Shown here: positions 43,684 to 53,902 of the stretch, piece after piece
Numbering within the stretch: the first letter of the stretch is position 1
How the letters are laid out: every line of letters begins with the position of its first letter
From: Cristatella mucedo
Lineage: Eukaryota; Bryozoa; Phylactolaemata; Cristatellidae
Assembly (NCBI GenBank): GCA_009760855.2
Contig: WPIO01000085.1
Coordinates: forward strand, 1,010,001 to 1,074,000
Length of the DNA stretch: 64,000 nucleotides
Direction of reading: 5' to 3'
The notes under the pieces: generated by a model
Told to the model about the DNA's origin: nothing
Databases searched by the model: none
What the model saw: the letters and a program-made list of their open reading frames with translations, nothing else
Position numbers and translations under genes: made by a program

Positions 43684-44240
43684 AAGTCAGTGTAACGAAC
43701 TATTTTATTATCTTCTGCTAGTTCATAATTAAAATTAAGTCTAGCAAATTGCAAATGAAGTTTTATTGCCATCATATCTCGAGCTACAGCTGCCTCTTCA
43801 TCAGAATCAAATAAACCCAAGTGATATTATTGTTTATCTATTTTTATTCTTGATCTCCATTTATTTGTTTTCTTAGGATAGTCAACACCAATATAATCAG
43901 ACGATAATGGGCTTTTTCTTTTTGGTTTATTTCTCATACTTTCTGAATGAATTGCTTCACGTAAATTCTCAAAACGATTATTTAGTTTATTATTATCAAT
44001 GTGATCTATGTCATTCAAAGGGAATTTACCAGTCATGATTAACCACACCAACCAATGAGCATAGTATAGTTTTCCATCAACTCTTATTTATCTGTATCCA
44101 TTGAGAGTTATTTACCCCGCTTCCGATTCAACTACTACTTTCCGTCTTCTAACCTTATTTTTAAATTTTTCACTTAAAGCATTGTAATCAATTAATTCAA
44201 GAACTCTATCTCTAAAACTAGTAACTTCATCTTGATCCAT
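43680..44240 (-). pseudogene. HNH endonuclease with AP2-type DNA-binding tail
   Basis: One frame runs from ATG 44240 to TAG 43680 with three internal TAA codons and no frameshift. The middle encodes IDHIDNNKLNNRFENLREA, the core of the phage/homing HNH family (HNH_3-like), after a YYAHWLVWLIMTG segment typical of that family. Downstream are SDYIGVDYPKKTNKWRSRI and HLGLFDSDEEAAVARD, the pattern of an AP2/ERF DNA-binding domain. HNH-AP2 proteins are free-standing homing-type endonucleases common in phages and large viruses. It lies antisense between plus-strand genes, which fits a mobile gene inside the element. The three stops would prevent expression. Confidence 0.75.
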
Positions 44241-44263
44241 TTTTAGTATACAATACTTTTTTA

Positions 44264-45700
44264 GTGTTTAATATATATAGAATACATCAAGAAGTCAAAC
44301 TTGATCTATCCGATCATCAAATTCATCTAATTCATAAATCTAAGGAACCAATCTCTATAAGATTAAAACATGCTGATCTAAGTGGCAATAAATCTATTCT
44401 TGTAACACATACTCAAAGAAGAATAGAAAAGTATAAGGCAAAAGGAGTAGGAATGCAATTGAATGTTAGTCTTATACAGTTAAAGGCAAGTAGAAATGTA
44501 GGTCCAGGTATTGTAAATTTTATAAATAAGATATCTGGTGGAAGAGAATTTCACTTGAAACTACCTAATGGTGTTCAATCAGAAAATGTTCCAGGTGGTT
44601 CATTCAACAATACAGGTCGTTACAGATTGCAGCTGGTGCAAAACTCTGCAGCTAGGCTTGTCTGTCGTGAGCGTCGCAGTTGCCACATTACTCCACTTCT
44701 CGCCGACCTGCACTGGTTACCAGTCAAGCAACGGATTGACTTCAAGGTTTTGTCGCTCACTTTTAGGTCTCTTCATTCTATGGCTCCAGCCTATCTTTCA
44801 GATACACTACCCCATCAGGCAAAGCATCGTACCACTCGCTTTTCGGAATCCAACAGTCTAGAAATACCTCGTACAAACCTTAAATCCTTTGGAGACCGTG
44901 CATTTAGCTCGTATGCTCCCACAGCCTGGAACTCCCTCCCGACCTGCATCAGAACATCCCCTGACCTGACCACATTTAAAAGAAACTTAAAAACATACCT
45001 ATTTAGGACAGCATTTAGTGGGTCCTTGTGATTCGTCCTCGATGTGCTTATGCGTGCTGACACTGTTCATGCTGCCACTAACCACATTTGCATGCTGACC
45101 CAGTGCATGTAACCCCTAACCATGTTATTCATTTCGTTTGTTTTTCAAGCATGATTTTACTTACTATTCTATTGCGTATCACTTTGCAGCAAATGTAAAG
45201 CGCCTAGAAAGAGATTAAGTTCTCTGAGGGCGCTTTATCAAGTGCAATATTATTATTATTATTATTGTTACTCATATGCTGGTCCAGGTACAAAATTCTC
45301 TCAAAGAATGGATCAAAATTATGTTGGAGTTAATGATCCTGATAATCGTGCACTTATACACGATCACACATACACAGAAACAGGAGGAATGTCAGAGCCA
45401 AGAATGAAGAACGGAAGTACGAAATTTATCCGACCTTGCTCTTGCTGAGAGTGCTGCTCGTATTGCACTTGATCCTAAACAGCCTGCTTATGTTAGAGAA
45501 GATGCTAAGACGGTGGCAGCCATCATGGCAGCAAAAGCAAAGTTAGGTTTAGGTATTGGTGGAATGTTAAACGATTCATTTGCAACTGATTTATTAAAAG
45601 ATAAAGTAAAAAATCCATCAAGTTTGAATAAGATAAAAATTATGCCCGAGGCATTACTGATAGAATGTTAGATATCAGTAGAAAAAGACATAAAAGCTAA
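44264..45700 (+). pseudogene. Virion protein with parvovirus-like phospholipase A2 domain, split by LINE-A
   Basis: The first part (44264-44618, GTG or lost start) encodes a basic N-terminal region (LDLSDHQIHLIHKSKEPISI.., THTQRRIEKYKAKGVGMQL) of a type I associate with Polinton-like elements. LINE-A (44624-45266) then interrupts it. After the insertion the frame gives YAGPGTKF and a HDHTY motif about 28 residues later. These correspond to the calcium loop (YxGPG) and catalytic HD of the PLA2 domain in parvovirus VP1, used there to breach the endosome. A frameshift near 45430 leads to an Ala-rich helical tail (ALAESAARIALDP.., GLGIGGML). A second shift lies near 45640. The function in this element is inferred from the motif. 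Confidence 0.65.
44624..45266 (+). mobile_element. LINE-A inserted in the PLA2 gene
   Basis: 5'-truncated LINE-A carrying the last about 135 codons of the ORF (LQLVQNSAARLVCRERRSC.. to FRTAFSGSL), the 3' hairpin and an (ATT)n tail. It is flanked by the target duplication GTTAC (44619-44623 and 45267-45271). Its coding end is still open, so the copy is young. Confidence 0.93.
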
Positions 45701-45739
45701 TCTAACTAATTTTTATTTTTGTTTTTTATTATTAATAAC

Positions 45740-46227
45740 CTAATAATCAGTAGGATTGAATCCACTGCGTTTGACAGAATCATAAACTTTAACGTGATCT
45801 ATCTTTAAATCTAATGTTAAGTCATTCTTCAGAGCTGTAACTATCTTTAGTCACATAACTACCATCAAGAAAGCCAGAAATAGAAAAGTCAGTTCCAAGG
45901 TTCTGAACTACGTCAGCAATAGTGTTGAATTTAAGTGGTTTATTTTTTATCGAAGAATATGCTTGGTTTGATACCAAAACCAATTCTTATTCCAGCTGTA
46001 GATCTTTGAGACAGATCATAACCGGTGAAATCAAGTTTTTTACTTGACCTTTCTACAATGTCTTCAAGAAAAGGTCTCATCTCATCTGTAATGTATACCC
46101 ACATGTTGAAGTAAGGTTTATAATCATTTGAAACTTTCTCTTCAATGTGAACTCGAGCTGGTTTTCCTTTTGGAATGTTAATAATGGCATTTTCAAGAAC
46201 TACAAATTTCTTATTTTGGATTTCCAT
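45740..46227 (-). pseudogene. Unrecognised viral protein of about 160 residues
   Basis: Open from ATG 46227 for 95 residues (MEIQNKKFVVLENAIINIPK.., YKPYFNMWVYITDEMRPFLE), then continued by shifts near 45945 and 45830 to a TAG at 45740. The last part reads ADVVQNLGTDFSISGFLDG and DHVKVYDSVKRSGFNPTDY. It is mixed alpha/beta in composition and matches no family I can name. It is the third gene in a leftward group with the protease and zinc ribbon, so a capsid-assembly or DNA-binding role is possible but unproven. Confidence 0.45.
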
Positions 46228-46255
46228 TTCTATAAGAGGAAATAAATTGTTTAAA

Positions 46256-46703
46256 TTAAATTAATAATCCCATCGTTGTTCCAAAATCAGTTAATTCCAT
46301 TAGTTTTAAGAATATTAAGCACCTTCTTCCACAATCCTTTTGATTAAACTTTTGCAGTTGAAACGTTTGAAAAGACGGTATATCACCGAAGTAACTTATA
46401 TCCTCTGGCATTGGTGGTGCTCCAAAAGAATCAAAGTAAAAACACTTAGGTCCTTCTTTCTTAAGTGCAACCCAATGATATACTGCGAGATCTGATTTTC
46501 CTGTGTTACAGATAAGGCATTCATTCTCTAATGGCTTTGTTAGTTCATGTCTTGAAAAGACACCTCTAAAGTTTTTTATATCTAATTCTTTTATATAATT
46601 ATTTATTTCTATATCAGTTAAAGCTGACGATTTTAATTTTTATTTAGTTTGTCTATCGCACTCTTAATCTCATTAGTTGTTTGTCGCTCACTTGCTCCTC
46701 TTC
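46256..46703 (-). pseudogene. Adenain-like maturation cysteine protease
   Basis: Read on the minus strand. A short N-terminal helix (NEIKSAIDKLNK) is followed by a one-base shift near 46640. An open frame of about 125 residues then runs to TAA 46256. It shows the order expected of adenovirus-type (C5 family) proteases in Polintons: NNYIKELDIKNFRGVFSRHE, the His motif AVYHWVALK, the acidic FYFDSFGAPPMP motif and the nucleophile motif NQKDCGRRCLIFL. Such enzymes cleave capsid proteins during maturation. The catalytic His, acidic residue and Cys all appear present, so decay here is limited to the N-terminal shift. No intact start is visible. Confidence 0.78.
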
Positions 46704-46713
46704 CGATCCTTCG

Positions 46714-46923
46714 TCATTGAGATAAAGATCCTACACCAACAGCAACTGGAGTACTAACTGGAGTACTTCTTAGTCTAACAAATTTTGATTTCTTTTTACT
46801 ACAGATTGTACAAATTCCTTTTACCATTCCTCTTACTCCTTTTGTGCTATCTACTTCAACATACTCTTCATGGATTGTATCAGTTGGTCTCTTACACTTC
46901 ATGCAATAAATCTCCATATACAA
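46714..46923 (-). CDS. Zinc-ribbon miniprotein (DUF5679-like)
   Basis: 69 residues from ATG 46923. Two CxxC knuckles (YCMKCK and GICTICSKK) flank VEVDSTKGVRGMVKG, the layout of small DUF5679-type zinc ribbons common in giant viruses and Polinton-like elements. The C-terminal Val/Ser/Pro tail may be altered by a shift near the protease boundary. Divergent from the ATPase start with about 20 bp between them, so the two probably share a promoter region. Confidence 0.65.
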   Translation of the reverse strand: MYMEIYCMKCKRPTDTIHEEYVEVDSTKGVRGMVKGICTICSKKKSKFVRLRSTPVSTPVAVGVGSLSQ

Positions 46924-46944
46924 ATATAAAAAAATTAATATAGA

Positions 46945-47629
46945 ATGTCTTTAAAAGTTAAACCTTTTGATTTTGGACAGGATATTGTTACTGGACACCA
47001 AGAACCATTACCTAAAGTACCAATTAGGGCGTTAGTTTTAGGACCAAGTGGAAGTGGTAAATCTCAGTTAATATTAAATTGGGTATTTTTAGGAAGATTA
47101 AAGTATGATGCTTGTACTATTATTGCAACAAGTTTAGATCAACCACTATATCGTGGATTTATAAAAATGACAAAAATAATCATTCTTACGTTTGGATTAA
47201 TGGAATAGATGAAATGCTGGATGTTAACTCATATAAGAATTTTAGAAATGTTATTGTATTAGATGATCTTATGTCTAAAGATCAAACAAAGATATTAGAT
47301 TATTTTACTAGAGGAAGACGTAAAAGAATGAATGTATTTTATCTTGCTCAAGGATTTACAAGAATACCTAAACGAGAGATTAGGAATAATATAAACTTTA
47401 TCATAATATTCAAGCAATACTCAATAACGATATTGAGTATATCCGAGAGTCATATGTTGGTGATATAGATGGATATGGAATGATATAGAAGGCAATTTAA
47501 AGATTGAGTCGATTCTAGTACAAGGAAAAGATTCGGATATTGTGTTATAGACTTAACCAAAACTGAAGACGAAGGAAGATTCTGGTCCGTTGATGAAGAA
47601 GGAAAGCGACTAATAACTATTTTCAATTA
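46945..47629 (+). pseudogene. FtsK/HerA (A32-like) genome-packaging ATPase
   Basis: The ATG at 46945 opens an 87-residue segment with Walker A GPSGSGKSQ at residues 33-41, typical of Polinton and poxvirus A32-type packaging ATPases. A frameshift near 47165 moves the frame. The continuation carries Walker B (NVIVLDDLMSKD), an Arg-rich segment (YFTRGRRKRMN) and the VFYLAQGF sensor-like motif. Further shifts lie near 47420 and 47490-47530. The end reads CVIDLTKTEDEGRFW to TAA 47629. The family is about 230 residues long, which this matches. The enzyme would pump DNA into capsids; here it is inactivated by at least three shifts. Confidence 0.8.
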
Positions 47630-47657
47630 ATTAATCAACTTAATTAATAGGAGAGAA

Positions 47658-48834
47658 ATGATAAACGGAAAGTTGTATCAAAGGAAAAACAGACCTTATG
47701 AAGGAAGTGTTCAAGAAGCACCTGATTTAGAAAACTTACTTGATAATTTAGAAAAGTTACGTAAAGCAAGTATACTCAGCAATAATAAAAAGATGGCAAG
47801 AATTGAAGCTGAAATTGCTGCTAGAGATAAAGTAGAACATAGACTAAATGAACGTGCGATAGAACAATCAAAAAATGCTTTAGGTAAAGTTGATGTTGAT
47901 AAACTTATAGTAATAAGACCTAAACTTGTAATTCAAATGGAGAGTAATAAACTAATTGAAAAGGCAATAGAAGCTAAAGCACCACAAGGTGTTTCTAACG
48001 TTTTGAAAAAAGCAATTACTGACGTTGCATCTGGAAAACCTAAAAAAGCAATTACAGTAGTGAATAAAGCAAAGACTCATGCAGCTAATCCAGAAATACA
48101 AGAAATTCTTGCTGGTGTTCAAAAAACAGTGGCAGAAAGTTTCAACATTAATCCATCTACTGGAACTCCAAAGAGGAAAAAGCAAATATAAGAGAAGTTG
48201 AACCGGCTGGTTTAAACTATTACTCCAAAGAAGAGAAGGAGGAAAAGTAAATCTACTTTACTTTTTAAATCTACTTTACCAATTGTAAGTGTTAGAGAAC
48301 CTTCTTCAAGTGTTAGAGAACCTGCTGCAAGTGTTACAGAACCTGGTACAGAAACTGTCTCACCCTCATTTACAACTGCAATAGAAGCTACTTTACCTAC
48401 AGTTATATTTGAAGAAAACCCGTTTGTCATTAGGGAAGAATTAATTGAACTTACTAAAACATCATCTATGGGAGGAATGAAAGCTGCTATGAAAGGAGAT
48501 ATAAAAGGAATTGCAGAGAGTTAAATTGAAGAGAGAATTCAGAAAATCTTTGTAGAGTTGAATGGAAAATATAAAAGGACTAAAAAAGAACAAAGTATTT
48601 TTGATTATATATCAGGACTAAAATTAAATCTGGAGAAGGGCTGGAAATAGTTCCAGTGTTTGTTAAGCGTGATAAAGAAGTATTAAATAAGTTGATTTAT
48701 GGTTGAGAGAGCTTGCTGCTGGAAATAAAGGAGTTGTAAATTCAATCAGTGCTGCAGTAGATTCTTTAGCTAGGTCTAGAAAAGTACCAAAATCTTACGT
48801 TGCAAAAATAAATAATCTATTATTTATTAAATAG
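47658..48834 (+). pseudogene. Basic, helix-rich viral protein of about 390 codons, several stops
   Basis: The first 177 codons are intact (MINGKLYQRKNRPYEGSVQE.., LENLLDNLEKLRKAS; coiled-coil-like), ending with SFNINPSTGTPKRKKQI. The same frame then continues through TAA codons at 48189 and about 48210. It passes through a Ser/Thr/Pro/Glu repeat (VREPSSSVREPAASVTEPG) and on to KAAMKGDIKGIAES, with a further TAA near 48522. Shifts near 48640 and 48705 lead to GNKGVVNSISAAVDSLARS and a TAG at 48832-48834, two bases before the next ATG. No known domain. A core or scaffold role is conceivable from the charge and helix content, but this is inference. Confidence 0.5.
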
Positions 48835-49355
48835 CAATGAGTGATCTTTTGGGTATTGCGAAAGACATACTTAAAAATGTTGAAGTTAATAGAAAAACCA
48901 GTCAAGCAAGTAAAGAAGGGTATGTGTTCACTATTATTGGAAATTCTAATCCACTAAACTTACATATTAATACTCCTATTTTATTGAGAAACAAAACCTT
49001 AAAAGTTTGTTTTAAGAAGTTTGTTGGAATTAAGTCCATAAAAAATATTACTAACTCTAATAATACTTTTGTCTATAGAAATGCAGGTGGTTCTGTACAA
49101 ACTGCAACAATAGAACCAGGAATTTATACTGTTGATAGTGATGACTTAAATACTGGTATTGTTGATAGGATTAATAATTACATTACTCAAACAGGATCCA
49201 AAACTGATAAGTTTATAGTTGGTGTCGATACTCGTACTGCACACTCATGGATTACTATGCTTGCTGGTTGGAGTTTATTGCTAGTAAATCTTCTATTTCT
49301 AAAGTACTTGGTTTTACTAAACCTGCTTACACAACTAATAACAAGTTTTTAGAAT

Positions 49356-52300
49356 GTATCTACGTCAGTAACTCCACAAAGTCATAAAGACCATGTGTGT
49401 GTTACGCAGGAGAGTTTTGTATAGCGCACTCACAGCCTAAGCGGCTTTCGGTACGCATTCGGTACCCAACAGACTTCGTCTCACGCAACAAAGACAAAGT
49501 GGCAAGCATAGCAGAGTCAGGAGAGCAGTTGAGGTAGTGAGTAGCATAGAAGTAGCAGTTCAGGACCGCTGAAAAAGATGTGCCATAGTCGACAGTTGGA
49601 GAGTAGTTGTCGTTGCGTAAGAATTGTGGAAGCGAGTTCCACAGTCTAGGACCTGCAGAGCTAAAGCTTCGGTCGCCAACTGTCTTTAAGCGGAGGAATG
49701 GGACAGCTAATTTATTGTCCACACAGGACCTGAGGGCGCGAACAGGCTGAAACTGATGCAGCAGTTCAGCTAGGTACGAAGGAGCCAAGCCGTGGCGGGC
49801 CTTGTGGGTCAGCGTAAGAACTTTGCTCTGTATCCTTTGCTCAACCGGCAATCATCCTAGCTCTTTCAGCAAGGGTGACACGTGCTCAAACCGCTGGGGC
49901 TTGAAGACCAGCCTTGCAGCCATATTCATAGTCCGCTGTAGTAGCATAATGGCTTTCTTTGGCAGCCCAGCCAAAAGGGAATTACAATAATCAAGCCGAG
50001 ACAGAACTAAAGAGCTAGTTAAATTTTTTACAAGCCACTGTGGGAGACAGCTTCTAATCTTGGATAGGGATCGGATGTGATGGCTAGCTGTAGAGGCAGT
50101 CTTCTGAATGAAGCTTTTGAAATTGAGGCAGCTGTCGAACACGACACCTAGATTACGAGCACGTGGTGAAGGTCGCACAATAGCATCACCTATTAGAACA
50201 GCAAAGCCTTTTAATCCAGCCACACGCTTAGGGTGTCCTATGAGCAGCAGTTCGGTTTTATCGTCATTTAATTTCAGGAAGTTTTCCGACATCCAGAATC
50301 GAATATCGGCAAGGCAAGCATTCAGTTTCTCAGTTGCTGCATCAGATTCCGACGGTTTAAATGACAAATACAACTGAGTATCGTCAGCATAGAAGTGATA
50401 TCCTATTCCATGGGCCTTAATCACTTTTCCCAGAGGTTGCGCATAAATGGAGAACAGCAAGGGACCAAGTACAGACCCTTGAGGGACTCCACAGGTGACC
50501 CTTCTCATGTCTGAGACCTGACCTCCACACGACACGGATTGAACACGGTTGGACAAGTAAGATTTAAACCACGCAAGTGCTTCGTCTGCCAGACCGATCG
50601 TTGTTCTCAGTCGTTCAAGCAGAACCTCATGATCAATGGTGTTGAAGGCAGCAGACAGATCTAGCAGAGCTAGGGCAGTGACATTCCAGTCGTCGTTGCC
50701 ACGTAGAATGTCATTGTTAACACGGAGGAGAGCAGTTTCAGTAGAGTGTTGCCTCTTGAACCCTGATTGAAATGTTTCTGACATTCCATTATTTTCAATA
50801 TGTTCAACTAGCTGCTTAGCAGCAATTTTTTCAAGAATCTTTGATAAGAACGGAAGAAGGGAAACTGGACGATAGTTTGCTAGGACCTCTGTGTCTAATC
50901 CAGGCTTTTTAAGAATAGGTCTAACGATTGCCGATTTGAAGGACTTGGGGACGACCCCTTTTCCCAAAGAAGCATTAAAAATCTTGGTTATGGCAGGGCT
51001 TAGTTGGTCTGCAAGTGAAGACCTCAGAGATGAAGGTATAGGGTCTTCAGGAGACGAACTCTTTTTGCTAGACCTTATTAAGGCAGCCACATCAGAGGCA
51101 GAAACATCGGAGAACCTTTTAAGAAAGGTCACTGGTTGAGGAACCGCAATTGCTTCAGTCGGAGGGTATCTTAATGGAGTCACGAATGTGCACAATTTTG
51201 CCAGTAAAGAAGGCTGAAAACTTTTCGGCTGATCACTTAATATTTGGGGAGTCAGACCTCTCAGTATTGGCCAGTAAATGGTTTACTGTCTCACAAATGT
51301 GTTTAGTCTCAGACTGGCAGGAATTAAGCTTTCGGATGAAAAAAGAAGCCCTTTTAATCCTTCGGGTGTAAACTCGAAGGAAGTCTTTAAAATTGACTAG
51401 GTCTGCCTCAGACCCCGATTTCTTGAAACGACGTTCCAGCCTGCGCTTAACACGGCATCTTTAGGAGTTTTTTTTGTAAATTGAAAGCAATCTCGACGAC
51501 TTTGAACACGGACAGAGTGAACGGGAGCATGCTTGTCAACAAGAGCACTCCTGAGTTTCATGTGCATCGCATCAGTGAGGGTATCGAGGCTGCCGGTCGA
51601 GTCTGAATGCAGATCAAGAAGGCCTGCATCACAAACAGATTTCAAAAACTTGTCCATGTCAATGCTTTGTAAGTTACATCGTTTGGCAAATTCGACATTG
51701 CCCTGTACGTACGAGGGAGAATATTGAAGTCTCATACAATCAGTAACGGCCTGTCACACACAAATATTTTAGCGAGGAACTCTGAAAACTCCTCTATAAA
51801 CAAGTTTAGACAGTCAGAAGGAGGCCGGTATATCGCAACGGTGAGAGGCATTGTCTTTGATGAAGACCTGATAGCAACCGATTCAAACGATGACCCATGC
51901 GAGAAACTGCACATTCTATAGCCAAACGATTCGCGAACAACAATTGCAACTCCGCCACCAACCTTGTCAGAACGCATGGACTGATAGAATGAGAACCCGG
52001 ATGGTGTGGTCTCGGAAATACAGCTACTGGAACAAGGCGTCATCCAGGTTTCGGTAAGCAGAAATGCATCTAGCTTCTCCTGGACCACCTGATCGCGGAT
52101 AAGTAATCCCTTGTTTTTAGCGAGCGGACATTTAGCAGGCGGAATTTAAGAGGCTGTCCAACAACTGGACGACGGCGATGAAGTGGCTCGTATTCTCTAC
52201 CGTTTGCGTCCGACCCGGAGGACGCTGGCTCTTCGAATTTGAATTGGAACTTGGTAACGGCCGTCGGACGACGTTTCACAACGTGCTGGGCTACGGCGGG

Positions 52301-52622
52301 TGGGCTACTACCGCAAAAAGTTCTATTTAGCGCTTTAAACTTACGAGTCGTAGGTTTGATAGCCGAGCTGTTGATACGGCGAACGCAGGATGCAGGAAGG
52401 TTCTCACTGACCCGCCGGAGAAGGCCCGCCGGTAGGTATCGACAGGATGGCGACATCGCATCTTATGCTAAGCAAGTCCTGTTTTGTGTAGCATATCCGA
52501 GGACAGCTCATAAATAGTCACAGCGAAGATAGCAGCGGAATACCCGAAGGTATTACGGAGAAATCAAGTAAAGGTCCACACCACGCTAAGAGTCGCCCGA
52601 GGCCGCTCTTTAGCGCGGGGAG
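49356..52622 (-). mobile_element. LINE-B, nearly full-length (3.27 kb)
   Basis: Jockey-superfamily non-LTR retrotransposon, antisense in the viral element. From its 5' side (right) it has remnants of the APE endonuclease: FRLLNVRSLKTRDYLSAIRW at about 52100-52160, then LDAFLLTETWMTPC and VAIYRPPSDCLNLFIEEF in 52088-51732. A shifted linker follows (51735-51397), then the RT ORF, the 3' UTR and the ATGTATC tail at 49356. RNase H is not seen. The endonuclease is broken by frameshifts, while the RT core is almost intact. It is the longest LINE-B in the window and serves as reference for the fragments. Confidence 0.93.
49402..51195 (-). pseudogene. LINE-B reverse transcriptase ORF with one nonsense codon
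   Basis: Open for 447 residues from 51195 to 49852, then TGA (49849-49851) where other copies have Trp in ELGWMPxEQR, then open again to 49402. Motifs in order: [62 protein letters not shown] (motif A), [20 protein letters not shown] (B), [13 protein letters not shown] (C, YADD) and FLKLNDDKTELLLIG (D). The thumb region and the C-terminal ..FLRLKTVGDRSFSSAGPRLW follow. It copies its own RNA at the target site. One stop codon and intact catalytic residues indicate recent activity. Confidence 0.93.
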
Positions 52623-52977
52623 GAATCTTATCCAACTATTACACCAATGATTTGTACTCCTAACAAAAAGTTTTATTCAGAAGAACAGGTAAGTATTGCT
52701 GATGTAAAACTTGTTCTTGTGAATTGTAATTTAGTTGCATCAGGAATAAGTTTTATAAATGGAAATGAAACTCAAGCTTTAAGAAGTTTTGGATTTTACT
52801 TTTATCCATGGGATACAATGGTATACGAGCCAAATACTCCTGAATACCATAATGTTTCTACTGAAACTATTATAGTAATATAACTGTTAAAATTACTGAT
52901 CAAAACTTAAAAGTGCGAGATTTTGATGGTGAACAAATTGCTGCTGTTATAGAAATTATAGAAATCTAATATAAGGA

Positions 52978-53889
52978 ATGACTATAAGATTAACTGGGAC
53001 ATCTTCTTCCGACTATAAAACGTTGAATCCTCCAATTAGGCTAGGAGAAAAATCAGGATATAATGAAGTTGGTTTAAGAAGAGTAGATTTACTTATGCAA
53101 ATAGAGTAATATCAAACGTTGTTTAAAACGTAAACAACAGACTTTGGTTTAAGTTTTCTATGATGGATAATGATCCTCAATACATTGAAATTGATTTTGG
53201 GAAAGAAAAAAACGGAACTGATACAACTTCTGGAAATTATTATAGTAACAAAATTGTTCTTGCTTTAAATGCGGCTTTAGGAGCTAAGATAAAAAGAGAC
53301 ACTACCACATCAGCGCGATTCTCTGGAAGGGGAGGAAATGGAATAAGATTTAGTGTTGATACAGATGATAAAATAATTATGCAAGTAGCGGGTGACAGCG
53401 TTGTTCTTCTTGGAAGTAATTATTTTCCTTAAAAAAATGAATTTTATAGCATTGGAGATACACTAGGTTTTAACTCAAATGAACAAAAAACATTTGATAA
53501 AGATCTTGTTGGAGGAGCTCCCTACGAAGCAATTGAAAAAATCAATGTATTTTGCTCAAACTTATAAAGCATGAAATAAAATGCTTCTACCTGATAATAT
53601 TGATGGAAGATGGATAAATGTTGGTTCTGACTCGGTTGATCTAGAACTTAATTATATAGAAAAAAGAAAAGGGTTTTTAGAACAATCTTCGTCTTTATAT
53701 ATCATTGACACTGATGATATCGCTCCAGGAGAAAAAGTTGATTTACATATTCCAAACGTGATGTACTTACCAACAAAGGGCGATATAGATTTGTTGAGTA
53801 ATTTTAAAATCACTTTAACAGATCAAAATTGAAGAAGACTTAATACAATAACAGATGTTGTAGCTACAATAGTTACTGAAAAAGAATAA
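52978..53889 (+). pseudogene. Minor virion protein paralogue 2
   Basis: The second of three tandem paralogues, with an ATG nine bases after the previous stop. The N-terminus IRLTGTSSSDYKTLNPPIRL is followed by GYNEVGLRR, then a shift near 53100. The middle DPQYIEIDFGKEKNGTD.. and GIRFSVDTDDKIIMQVAGDS matches paralogue 3 closely. A TAA follows SNYFP (about 53431), and another shift lies near 53545. A TGA stands where paralogue 3 has Trp (TYKA*NKM). The C-terminal RKGFLEQSSSLYIIDTDDIA is nearly identical to paralogue 3. It ends ITDVVATIVTEKE. Multiple lesions show that it is dead. Confidence 0.6.
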
Positions 53890-53902
53890 ATCTATATAGG
53901 AA

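Larger units (their letters stand above)
48837..52969 (+). pseudogene. Minor virion protein paralogue 1 (penton-like?), split by LINE-B
   Basis: The first part (48837-49351) encodes YVFTIIGNSNPLNLHINTPI and NNTFVYRNAGGSVQT, followed by IEPGIYTVDSDDLNTGIVDR. This beta-rich layout recurs in the next two genes. A frameshift lies near 49270. LINE-B (49356-52622) interrupts it. The second part (52627-52969) carries the C-terminal strands (ICTPNKKFYSEEQVSI.., GFYFYPWDTMVYEPNTPEY) and, after an in-frame TAA, KITDQNLKVRDFDGEQIAAV. The likely target duplication is GAAT (49352-49355, 52623-52626). By analogy with capsid-associated jelly-roll proteins of Polinton-like elements it may be a penton or minor capsid protein. 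That is inference. Confidence 0.5.

Noticed and set aside
49402-51195. Reverse transcriptase as the polymerase of the viral element
   Set aside because: It belongs to LINE-B: its copies occur throughout the window, it has the LINE tail and a probable target duplication, and it interrupts a viral gene in antisense.
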